From an uncultured Pseudomonadota bacterium (GTDB lineage Bacteria > Pseudomonadota > Gammaproteobacteria > Burkholderiales > SG8-39), in the NCBI GenBank assembly GCA_903909415.1, contig CAIVVS010000057.1:1-21194 (forward strand): DNA of 21,194 bases. The letters are read 5' to 3'. The translations under genes and the position numbers were made by a program. Under the pieces are notes generated by a model. The model had not been told where the DNA came from. It ran no database searches and saw only the letters and a program-made list of their open reading frames with translations. Shown one piece after another: positions 1-6,293 of this stretch; position 1 is the first letter of the stretch; each line of letters starts with the position of its first letter.

Positions 1-299
1 GCGAGCACCGCGAGCGCGGTGCCCGCGATGGACATGGCCAGCGTGTCCAGCAGCGGCCGCATCCAGGCGCGCCAGCGGGTGAAGTCCGGCGGCACCATTT
101 CCGACGCCAGCTGCGCGATGGCCGGCGCGCCGTCGATGAAGCGCTCGGCGTCGAAGAAGCCGGTGATCGCCAGCGCCGCGACCGAGGCCGCGGCCACGCC
201 GCCGGCCAGCAGCGCCTTGCTGGAGGCGTCGCGCCGCGCCGCCTCCAGCACCACGGCGTAGCGTTCCGCCGTGGCGCTGGTTGTCGCGTGGGACTGCAT
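1..299 (-). CDS. phnE: PhnE-type phosphonate ABC transporter permease (partial, N-terminal 99 codons)
   Basis: Inner-membrane permease of a phosphonate ABC importer; it forms the channel that works with the PhnC ATPase and the PhnD receptor. The visible N-terminus has a cytoplasmic lead of about 25 residues, a hydrophobic segment rich in Ala, Val and Leu at about residues 29-44, then a segment containing FFDAERFIDGAPAI, and the start of a second membrane segment (LDTLAMSIAGTALAVL) at the window edge. This order is typical of PhnE. The start codon shares its A with the phnD stop (TGATG), so the two are translationally coupled. The rest lies beyond the left edge. The family call is reinforced by the neighbours phnD and phnC. 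Confidence 0.85.
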   Translation of the reverse strand, partial: MQSHATTSATAERYAVVLEAARRDASSKALLAGGVAAASVAALAITGFFDAERFIDGAPAIAQLASEMVPPDFTRWRAWMRPLLDTLAMSIAGTALAVL

Positions 300-1177
300 C
301 ACTTCATCTTCGCCAGGTCGAGCTTGAGCACCGAAGCGGTTTCGCGCAGCACGTCGTAGGCGCGGTCGTCGGTGGCGGCGAACGCCTCGACGCGGAAGGA
401 CTTGAGCACTTCCTTGTCCTTCATGTTGAGGAAGGCCGCGCGGATCGCCTGCTTCAGCTGCGGTGCCAGGTTGCCCTGCATGGTGATCGGGTAGTTCGGG
501 ATCGGGGCGGTGAGGTCCAGCTGCACGACCTTGGCCGGGTCGATCACCTTGCGCTCGACCAGCGTGCGGAAGATGGGCTCGGACAGGGCGCCGGCGGGAA
601 CCTGCCCGGCCTGCACCGCGCGGGCCACCGCGTCATGGGTGCCCAGGTGGACCGGCTTGTAGTCCTTGTCGCCGTCCAGGCCCTTTTTCGCGAGGTGGGC
701 GCGCGGCGCGAGGTGGCTGGAGGTCGAGGCCTGGTCGCCGAAGCCGAAGGGCTTGCCGCGCACGTCGGCGACGGACTTGACCGGACCGGTGGCGTTGGCG
801 ATCAGGATGGAGTTGTAGGTGGGCGATCCCTTCTCCACGCCCACCGCGAAGGGCTCGATCTCGGGCGCGCGCGACTTGGCCAGCACGTAGGAGAACGGGC
901 CGAAGTAGGCGACCTCGATGCGCCCGAAGCGCATCGCCTCGATCATCGACGAGTAGTCCGTGGTGACGATCAGCTCGATGTCTTTCTTCAGCGTGGCCTC
1001 GAGGTAGGCCTTGAGCGGCTGGGCGTTCTGGATCAGCGTCGCGGCGTTTTCGTCGGGCAGCAGCGCGACGCGCAGCTTCGCGGGGTCGCGTCCCTGCGAC
1101 TGCGCCAGGGCGGAGGTCGGCAGCGCGGCCGCGAGCGCCAGCGCGGTGGCTGCGCCCATCAGGGTGCGTCGGTTCAT
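299..1177 (-). CDS. phnD: Phosphonate ABC transporter periplasmic substrate-binding protein PhnD
   Basis: Periplasmic receptor that captures phosphonates (2-aminoethylphosphonate in well-known relatives) and hands them to PhnE. The 292-residue product begins with a Sec signal peptide: MNRR, a hydrophobic core, and a probable cut after ALA at residue 25. The mature part has PhnD family features: LRVALLPDENAATLI near the N-terminus, IELIVTTDYSSMIEAMRFG, then EVAYFGPFSYVLA and FGFGDQASTSSHLAPRAHL in the ligand-binding cleft. Length is near normal. The start is supported by GAAGGAG about 7 bases upstream and by a four-base ATGA overlap with phnC. The bound ligand cannot be determined from the sequence by eye. 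Confidence 0.93.
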   Translation of the reverse strand: MNRRTLMGAATALALAAALPTSALAQSQGRDPAKLRVALLPDENAATLIQNAQPLKAYLEATLKKDIELIVTTDYSSMIEAMRFGRIEVAYFGPFSYVLAKSRAPEIEPFAVGVEKGSPTYNSILIANATGPVKSVADVRGKPFGFGDQASTSSHLAPRAHLAKKGLDGDKDYKPVHLGTHDAVARAVQAGQVPAGALSEPIFRTLVERKVIDPAKVVQLDLTAPIPNYPITMQGNLAPQLKQAIRAAFLNMKDKEVLKSFRVEAFAATDDRAYDVLRETASVLKLDLAKMK

Positions 1178-2010
1178 GTGTAGGCTCCTTCGGGTTGGAA
1201 GTGCGGCAGCTCGCCGGCGGGTGCCGCGGACTGCCTGGAATGGTTGGCGTTGCCGGCCTGCGGGTCGTACAGGCGCGCGGCGAGTTCGTCGGTGAGGCGG
1301 TCGGGCGGGCCGTCGAACACCACGGCTCCCCCCGACAGGCCGACGATGCGGTCGGCGAACGCGCGGGCGAATCCGACCTGGTGCAGGCTGACCACCGCGG
1401 TGAGTCCGTCGGCCTTGCAGATGCCATGCATCAGCGCGAGCAGGCGCTCGGCCGTCGCCGGGTCGAGGCTGGCCACCGGTTCGTCGGCCAGCAGGATGCG
1501 CGGCGACTGCACCAGTGCGCGCGCCACGCCGACGCGCTGCTGCTGGCCGCCGGAGAGCTGGTCGGCGCGCTTGAGCGCGTGGTCGAGCAGGCCGACGCGG
1601 TCGATCGCGGCCAGGGCCAGTTCGCGGTCCGCGCGCGGCCAGGGCAGCAGCGTGGCGAGCGGCGCGCGCCAGCCGAGTCGCCCGGTAAGCACGTTGTCCA
1701 GCACGCTCAGCCGGCCGATCAGGTGGTGGTGCTGGAACACCATGCCGGTGCGGCGCCGGTGCGCCCGCAGCTTGCCGGCCTCGGCGATGTCGCCCAGCCC
1801 GGCCACGACCACGCGCCCGGCGCTGGGCCGGACCAGGCCGTTGAGCGATCGCAGCAGGGTGGACTTGCCCGCGCCGGAGGCGCCCAGCAGCACGGTGAAG
1901 CCGCCCTGCGCGAACGCCAGCGAGGTACTCACCAGCGCACGCGCGCCGCCCGGGTAGGTGACTTCCAGGGCTTCGGTGCGCAGCGCCTCTGGCTCCGGCT
2001 TCGGGTTCAT
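1174..2010 (-). CDS. phnC: Phosphonate ABC transporter ATP-binding protein PhnC
   Basis: Cytoplasmic ATPase that powers the phosphonate importer. The 278-residue protein has Walker A GASGAGKS at residues 43-50, a Q-loop region (GMVFQHHHLI), the ABC signature LSGGQQQRVGVARAL, Walker B ILLADEPVASLDP and the H-loop VVSLHQVGFA. ATG at 2010 was chosen because AAGGA lies 8 bases upstream and the family homology begins right after it (TEALEVTYPGG); the frame stays open further upstream but crosses the divergent LysR gene. It is first in phnCDE and overlaps phnD by ATGA. The roughly 30-residue tail after the last ABC segment is rich in Ala, Pro and Gln. No C-P lyase or phosphonatase gene is in view. 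Confidence 0.93.
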   Translation of the reverse strand: MNPKPEPEALRTEALEVTYPGGARALVSTSLAFAQGGFTVLLGASGAGKSTLLRSLNGLVRPSAGRVVVAGLGDIAEAGKLRAHRRRTGMVFQHHHLIGRLSVLDNVLTGRLGWRAPLATLLPWPRADRELALAAIDRVGLLDHALKRADQLSGGQQQRVGVARALVQSPRILLADEPVASLDPATAERLLALMHGICKADGLTAVVSLHQVGFARAFADRIVGLSGGAVVFDGPPDRLTDELAARLYDPQAGNANHSRQSAAPAGELPHFQPEGAYT

Positions 2011-2080
2011 GGCAGGCGTCCTTCGGAATCGGGCTTGGTCAGTTGGCAGAGTCTGGCCGGCGCGCGTGACACCCTGATTA

Positions 2081-2093
2081 ATGAAACCGTCAT
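2081..2093. promoter_or_regulatory. Candidate operator in the phnC/LysR divergent region
   Basis: ATGA-N5-TCAT is a perfect interrupted palindrome of 13 bp in the AT-richer part of the 106-bp gap between phnC and the divergent LysR gene. LysR regulators usually bind short interrupted palindromes in such gaps. The site does not exactly fit the classical T-N11-A box. The assignment is inference from position and symmetry. Confidence 0.3.
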
Positions 2094-2116
2094 CTGCGGC
2101 AATTAAGGTATAGGCC

Positions 2117-3010
2117 GTGTCTATGAACCTCTCTTCCTCGGCTGAACTGCGCGCGTTCGACGCCGCCGCCCGCACCGGCAGCATGACCGGCGCGGCGCGG
2201 CTGCTCGGCATCCGCCAGCCCACCGTGTCCGCGCACATTGCCAACCTGGAGCAGAACTTCGGCGTGGAGCTGTTCCACCGCCACGGGAGGCGGATCGAGC
2301 TCACCGGCTTCGGCGCGCTGCTGCACGAGGTGACGCACCGCATCTTCCGCGGCGAGGAGCAGGCGGCCGCGCTGCTGCTGGGCGCGCGTTCCGGCTACCG
2401 GGGCGTGCTCAGGCTGGCTGCCGTCGGGCCTTTCAACGTCACGCCGATGGTCAAGCTGTTCCGGGAGGGCCACCCCGAGGTGCGGGTCGCGGTCAGCATG
2501 GGCGACTCCCGCCAGGTCGTGGCGCGCGTGCTGGACCTGCAGGCCGACCTGGGCGTGCTGCTGCATGCGGTGGATGACGAGCGGGTGCACTGCGTGCCGT
2601 TCCGCCGCCAGCCGCTGGTGGTGTTCGCCCCGGTCGGGCACCCCCTTGCCAGCTTGGACGGCCTGCGCGTCGGGGACCTGGAGGGCATGGAGTTCGTCAT
2701 GCGGGAGGACGGGTCCCGCACCCGCCAGATCTTCGAGGCCGGGCTCGCCGCCGCCGGCGTGTCGGTGCGCTGCTCGGTCGAGATGGGCAGCCGCGAGGCG
2801 GTGCGGGAAGCGGTGGCCCAGGGCCTGGGGCTGGGCGTGGTCGCCCGCACCGCCTTCGTGCCGGACACCCGCGTGGTGGCGCTGGACATCGAGGGCCTGT
2901 CACTGCACACCCACGCCCACGTCATCTGCCTGCGCGAGCGTTGCACCGCATCGCTGGTGGCGGCGTTCCTGCGCGGGGTGGGCGAACTGGTCGCCTTCAC
3001 CCCTTCGTAA
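2117..3010 (+). CDS. LysR-family transcriptional regulator, divergent from phnCDE
   Basis: DNA-binding regulator of 297 residues. The N-terminal winged helix-turn-helix spans about residues 8-66 (AELRAFDAAARTGSMTGAA, then RQPTVSAHIANLEQNFGVEL, FHRHGRR and LT). The C-terminal substrate-binding domain starts at about residue 90 (GVLRLAAVGP) and continues through FVMREDGSRTRQIFEA and VREAVAQGLGLGVVA. It resembles the LysR group associated with aminoethylphosphonate catabolism, and the divergent phnCDE supports that role. The GTG at 2117 has AAGG eight bases upstream and is preferred; an in-frame ATG at 2123 is the alternative. Control of phnCDE and of itself is inferred. The inducer is unknown. 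Confidence 0.9.
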   Translation: MSMNLSSSAELRAFDAAARTGSMTGAARLLGIRQPTVSAHIANLEQNFGVELFHRHGRRIELTGFGALLHEVTHRIFRGEEQAAALLLGARSGYRGVLRLAAVGPFNVTPMVKLFREGHPEVRVAVSMGDSRQVVARVLDLQADLGVLLHAVDDERVHCVPFRRQPLVVFAPVGHPLASLDGLRVGDLEGMEFVMREDGSRTRQIFEAGLAAAGVSVRCSVEMGSREAVREAVAQGLGLGVVARTAFVPDTRVVALDIEGLSLHTHAHVICLRERCTASLVAAFLRGVGELVAFTPS

Positions 3011-3078
3011 CCCAACTGTAACCTGGCCCGGCTAACCTGCAGGGTTCCGCAAGACCCACCCTTCGCGAGCAGACATCC

Positions 3079-3417
3079 ATGAACATCGAAGCCGAAACCC
3101 TTGCCAGTGGCGCGCTCCAGATCAAGCTCGCCGGTCGAATGGACGTGCACGGCGCCCAGGAGATCGACCTCAAGTTCACCAGCTACACGGCCAACCAGAA
3201 GGCGGTGGTCGTGGACCTGTCCGGGGTCAGCTTCCTCGCCTCCATCGGCATCCGCACGCTGCTGCTCGCGGCCAAGGCGGTGTCCGGCCGCGGCGGGAAG
3301 ATGGTGGCCCTCAACCCGGACGAGAACGTCACCCAGGTGCTGAAGATGGCGGGCATCGACACGCTGATCCCGATCTGCCGCTCGGTGGACGAGGCACAGG
3401 CTGCGGTGGCCGCCTGA
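3079..3417 (+). CDS. STAS-domain anti-sigma factor antagonist (RsbV/SpoIIAA-like)
   Basis: Single STAS domain of 112 residues, the usual size for a stand-alone antagonist. In partner switching such a protein, when unphosphorylated, binds the anti-sigma kinase and frees its target. The core strand and helix are visible as KAVVVDLSGVSFLASIGIRTLL. Ser55 in ASIG aligns with the phosphorylated serine of the usual DSSG/DSTG motif, so the site is kept, although the preceding Asp is Ala and the following Ser/Thr is Ile. It is first of three genes in one direction, followed closely by an RsbW-like ATPase and a PP2C phosphatase, which fixes its role. The ribosome-binding site is weak (GAGCAG upstream). 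Confidence 0.88.
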   Translation: MNIEAETLASGALQIKLAGRMDVHGAQEIDLKFTSYTANQKAVVVDLSGVSFLASIGIRTLLLAAKAVSGRGGKMVALNPDENVTQVLKMAGIDTLIPICRSVDEAQAAVAA

Positions 3418-3443
3418 CGCCGATGCCGGTCGCCGAAGGCGCG

Positions 3444-3878
3444 ATGGCCGATCGCCTGGAGATCGCCAATGACCTCGGGGAGCTGGCCCGCATGTCCGGC
3501 TGGCTGCTGGATCGCGCGGCGGCGGCGGGGATCGAGGCATCGCTGCTGCCCCGGCTGGACCTGTGCGCCAACGAGGCGGCGGAGAACATCATCCGCCATG
3601 CCTTCCCGCCAGGCGCCCCGCATTCGATCACGATCGAGCTGTCGCGCACGCCGGCCGGCGCCGAACTCCGCATAAGCGACGACGGCAGGCCGTTCGATCC
3701 GCTCTCCCTGCCGGATCCGGTCCGCCCGGCTTCGCTGGCCGAGGCGCGGATCGGCGGCCTGGGGGTGCACCTCATGCGCTCGATGGCATCCCGCTGCGTC
3801 TACGCCCGGGAGGGGGCCTACAACGTCCTGGTGCTCGAGGTCGCGACCATGCCCGGTGCGGCGGCGGCCGGGGAATGA
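3444..3878 (+). CDS. RsbW-like serine kinase / anti-sigma factor (HATPase_c)
   Basis: GHKL-fold ATP-binding protein expected to phosphorylate the adjacent STAS protein and to bind its own target. The ATP site is complete: N box with CANEAAENIIRHAF, G1 box ISDDGRPFDP, and G2 box GGLGVHLMRSM. The usual RsbW layout and size (about 144 residues from this start) are retained. ATG at 3444 was chosen because GAAGG lies just upstream and the family homology begins at once (RLEIANDLGELARM). An in-frame ATG at 3423, only 5 bases after the STAS stop, would add 7 residues but has no Shine-Dalgarno. The stop overlaps the next start by ATGA. No sigma factor gene is adjacent, so its output partner is unknown. 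Confidence 0.87.
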   Translation: MADRLEIANDLGELARMSGWLLDRAAAAGIEASLLPRLDLCANEAAENIIRHAFPPGAPHSITIELSRTPAGAELRISDDGRPFDPLSLPDPVRPASLAEARIGGLGVHLMRSMASRCVYAREGAYNVLVLEVATMPGAAAAGE

Positions 3879-5179
3879 ACGAGCGGGGCGCGGACCGGCG
3901 CCGCAACCCGCCCGGGGTCTTACCGCCCGGCTTCAAGGTCGAACTGGAGCGGCGACGGGTCGACGAGCGCCGGCGCAACGGGTTCATCTCCCGCCTGCAG
4001 CTGTTCGCCTCCATTCCCTACGAGGCGGTGGAATCGGTCCTGTCCGAGTGCGAGTTGCGCGAGGTGCTCGCGGGAGAGGTTTTGCTGGAGCCCGGCCAGC
4101 ACAACAACGCGATACAGATGCTGGTCACCGGGCGCCTGCGCATCCACCTGGACGCGGTGGATTCCGCGGAGTACATCCCGATCGAGGAGGGCGGCTGCTT
4201 CGGTGAGTTGTCCATCATCGACGGCCGGCCGGTGTCGGCCTGGGTGGTGGCCGACCGCGACAGCCGGGTGCTGTCGGTGCACGAGGACGTGTTCTGGAAC
4301 CGCCTGATTCCCCATCCCGGTGTCGCGCGCAACCTGCTGAACGTGCTGTCCGAGCGCATGCGCATGAACCGCGACCTGATCGTCGAGCGCGTCCGGGACC
4401 GCATGGCGCTGGAGCAGATGCGAAAGGAACTGGGCATCGCGCGCGACATCCAGCTGAGCATGCTGCCCTTCGTCGGCAGCCTCACGGCCGAGCGGCCCGA
4501 GGTGGACGCCTGGGGCCTGATGGAACCCGCCACGGACGTCGGCGGCGATTTCTACGACGGATTCTTCGCGTCGCCGGAGCGCTTGTTCGTCGCGGTGGGC
4601 GACGTCTCGGGCAAGGGCGTGCCGGCGGCGCTGTTCATGGCGCGGGCGATCACGCAGCTGCGCATGGAGGCGGTGCGAAAGCGCTCGCCGTCGGCCATCC
4701 TCGAATCGGTGAACCGCGCGCTGTGCGCCGGCAACGACGCGGGCATGTTCGTCACCCTGTTCTGCGGCGTGCTGGATACCGCGACCGGACAGTTCAGCTA
4801 TGCGAACGCGGGGCATAACCCGCCGGTGTTCCTGCCCGCGGGCGGCGGGGCCGAGTTCCTCAAGGTGCGGCGCGGCCTGGTCAGCGGCATCATCGACACC
4901 ACCCACTACCTGCACGACACCATCCAGCTGTCCCCGGGCGACGCCCTGCTGCTGTACACCGACGGGGTGACGGAGGCGATGGATCCTTCCGGCGGGTTCT
5001 ATGGCGACGGCCGGCTGCTCGCGCGGCTGGCATCCGGCGCCTGGGCCGGGTCGCGCGCACTGGTGGACCACGTGCGGGGTGACGTCGCGGAGTTCGCGCA
5101 CGGCGCGCCGCAGGCCGATGACATCACGCTTCTGGCACTGCGCTTCCGTACCGACGGGGAGATGGGCAGGACGGGGTGA
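3875..5179 (+). CDS. PP2C-family (SpoIIE/RsbU-type) serine phosphatase with N-terminal cyclic-nucleotide-binding-like domain
   Basis: Protein of 434 residues. After a charged Arg-rich lead (1-35) comes a cNMP-binding/Crp-type beta-roll at about 40-150: a GEVLLEPGQHNN region, LVTGRLRIHL, and the phosphate-cassette-like GELSIIDGRPVSAWV (Glu111, Arg118). A helical linker (LGIARDIQLSMLPF) leads to the SpoIIE-type PP2C domain, with metal-site motifs DVGGDFYDGF, VGDVSGKGVPAALFMA, YANAGHNPP, LLYTDGVTEAM and ADDITLLALR. It should dephosphorylate the STAS protein and so switch the kinase partner. The ATGA overlap with the kinase gene decides the start. The sensor domain implies control by a bound small molecule, but cAMP or cGMP binding is not proven by the sequence. 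Confidence 0.9.
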   Translation: MNERGADRRRNPPGVLPPGFKVELERRRVDERRRNGFISRLQLFASIPYEAVESVLSECELREVLAGEVLLEPGQHNNAIQMLVTGRLRIHLDAVDSAEYIPIEEGGCFGELSIIDGRPVSAWVVADRDSRVLSVHEDVFWNRLIPHPGVARNLLNVLSERMRMNRDLIVERVRDRMALEQMRKELGIARDIQLSMLPFVGSLTAERPEVDAWGLMEPATDVGGDFYDGFFASPERLFVAVGDVSGKGVPAALFMARAITQLRMEAVRKRSPSAILESVNRALCAGNDAGMFVTLFCGVLDTATGQFSYANAGHNPPVFLPAGGGAEFLKVRRGLVSGIIDTTHYLHDTIQLSPGDALLLYTDGVTEAMDPSGGFYGDGRLLARLASGAWAGSRALVDHVRGDVAEFAHGAPQADDITLLALRFRTDGEMGRTG

Positions 5180-5285
5180 CCGCGCCGGCGGTGGCGGCGC
5201 TTGCGCCGGGTTCCGGGGCGCAGGCCTTCGGTTCAGCCCCGCAACCCGTTCCCGCGGCGCAAGCGCGCGAGGCGGGGTGGCGGCT
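5180..5285. other. Gap between convergent genes
   Basis: This 106-bp stretch separates the phosphatase stop from the stop of the convergent deacetylase-like gene. It contains a 6-bp stem (TGCGCC 5202-5207 with GGCGCA 5217-5222) but no T tract on either strand. No convincing intrinsic terminator and no ORF with a ribosome-binding site were seen. Confidence 0.5.
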
Positions 5286-6164
5286 TCAGTTCGGCACCTG
5301 CGCGAGCACCCAGCGCGCCATCTCCTCGCGGGTCGGCGTCCACACCTCGGGCCGGCGCTTCACGATGGCCATGATCTCATCGTAGACCCAGGCCCCGGCC
5401 GGGCGGCCGTAGACGTGGGTGTGCGCGGTGACGTCCAGGAACATGGTCGCGGTCTCGCGCGAAAGCATCGCGTCGAAGGCGTCCTGGAATGCTTCCAGCA
5501 TGGCGCGCGGCGTGTTGCCGTAGCGCACCGAGCTGGGCATGTCGTTCACGTCCATGGTCAGCGGGATGCCGACGATGCGCCGCGCGTCCCTGCCCTCGCC
5601 GTACACCGCGATGTGCGGCACGTCGTCATCGTTGCAGTCGCCGTGCCACAGGTAGCCTTCCTCGGCCAGCAGCTGCGGGGTGACCATGGAGCCGGTGCCG
5701 CGCGGGGAGATCCAGCCCAGCGGGCGCTCGCCGCAGGCGGCCTGGATCAGCACGTTGTTGCGGCGGATCTGCTCGCGTTCCTCGTCGGGCTTGAAGTACA
5801 CCGGGATCATGTCCTGCCCGTAGGAGTGCGCGACGATCTCGTGGCCGTTGCGCCGCAGCGCCGCCACCGAGGCGGCCTCGCGCTCTGCGAGGATGCCGTT
5901 GGTCATCACGCTGGTCCGGAACCCGTGGCGCTCGGCGATGCCCTGAAGCCGGTGGATGCCGCGCACCGCGCCATAGCTCGCCCACGAATGCGCGTTGGTG
6001 TCGTAGTAGCCCGGCGCCAGCACGTTGCCCATCGGGCCCACGCCCGAGGTCTTGCCGTCGGAGAAGGCCTCGTAGGCGATGTTGAAGATGATGGCGACGC
6101 GGCGGCCGTCGGGCCACTTGAACTCGGGGCCGGGGCGGATGATGCGGGGCGTGATCGGGGTCAT
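5286..6164 (-). CDS. Polysaccharide deacetylase family (NodB-fold, PuuE-like) protein, probable C-N hydrolase
   Basis: NodB-fold hydrolase of 292 residues and no signal peptide, so cytoplasmic. Family landmarks are RRVAIIFNIAYEAFSDG (21-37), RHGFRTSVMTNGILAE (79-94), GHEIVAHSYGQDM (107-119), the SPRGTGS turn (153-159), and a late segment with FLDVTAHTHVYGRP. The usual TFDDG and HSxxH metal motifs are replaced by AYEAFSDG and HSYGQ, as in allantoinase/PuuE-like and cyclic-imide-type relatives. A role on a small amide, imide or acetylated compound is therefore likelier than one on cell-wall sugar. It is transcribed away from the ring-cleavage dioxygenase genes, suggesting shared regulation. The start at 6164 has only a poor Shine-Dalgarno. 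The substrate is unknown. Confidence 0.82.
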   Translation of the reverse strand: MTPITPRIIRPGPEFKWPDGRRVAIIFNIAYEAFSDGKTSGVGPMGNVLAPGYYDTNAHSWASYGAVRGIHRLQGIAERHGFRTSVMTNGILAEREAASVAALRRNGHEIVAHSYGQDMIPVYFKPDEEREQIRRNNVLIQAACGERPLGWISPRGTGSMVTPQLLAEEGYLWHGDCNDDDVPHIAVYGEGRDARRIVGIPLTMDVNDMPSSVRYGNTPRAMLEAFQDAFDAMLSRETATMFLDVTAHTHVYGRPAGAWVYDEIMAIVKRRPEVWTPTREEMARWVLAQVPN

Positions 6165-6184
6165 GGCTCGGTCGGTATGCTGTT

Positions 6185-6223
6185 GGGATGCGGTTCAGGG
6201 AAGTTGCCCGTCCCGGGATGCGG
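6185..6223. repeat. Direct repeat GGGATGCGG, two copies, candidate operator
   Basis: GGGATGCGG occurs at 6185-6193 and 6215-6223, 30 bp apart start to start, which is close to three helical turns. One copy lies upstream of, and the other between, the candidate promoter hexamers for the ligB-like gene. An operator role is inference. Confidence 0.4.
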
Positions 6224-6231
6224 CATACTAT
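6204..6231 (+). promoter_or_regulatory. Candidate sigma-70 promoter for the dioxygenase operon
   Basis: TTGCCC (6204-6209) and TACTAT (6226-6231) are separated by 16 bp, each matching the consensus at four of six positions. It sits about 60 bases before the LigB-type start, in the divergent gap. This is a moderate match in GC-rich DNA. Confidence 0.4.
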
Positions 6232-6240
6232 TTGTCGCAG

Positions 6241-6280
6241 CACCACGCGGCGGCACGGCACCACGCGGCGCGGCACCACC
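6241..6280. repeat. Imperfect short tandem repeat before the LigB-type gene
   Basis: The 12-mer CACCACGCGGCG occurs at 6241-6252 and 6259-6270, and a shortened third unit (CACCACC) follows up to about 6280. The array ends directly at the Shine-Dalgarno GGAGGAGGGG (6281-6290). Its function is unknown; in RNA it would form part of the 5' leader. Confidence 0.45.
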
Positions 6281-6293
6281 GGAGGAGGGGAAC

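Noticed and set aside
2075..2102. Minus-strand promoter for phnC (TTGCCG with TAATCA)
   Set aside because: The -35 is fair but the -10 matches at only two positions, and the better ATTAAT sits at a 14-bp spacing.
2011..2343. Upstream extension of phnC
   Set aside because: The extension crosses the divergent promoter region and the start of the LysR gene, shows no ABC homology, and ATG 2010 has a proper Shine-Dalgarno.
3563..3874. Upstream extension of the phosphatase
   Set aside because: It overlaps the kinase gene in another frame; the ATGA coupling at 3875 is the natural start.
5202..5222. Stem between the phosphatase and deacetylase-like genes as a terminator
   Set aside because: The stem is 6 bp and no T tract follows on either strand.
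5001..6293. Long upstream extension of the LigB-type frame
   Set aside because: The LigB homology begins at MARIIGGIGTSH right after GGAGGAGGGG; the extension runs opposite the deacetylase-like gene and into the phosphatase gene.
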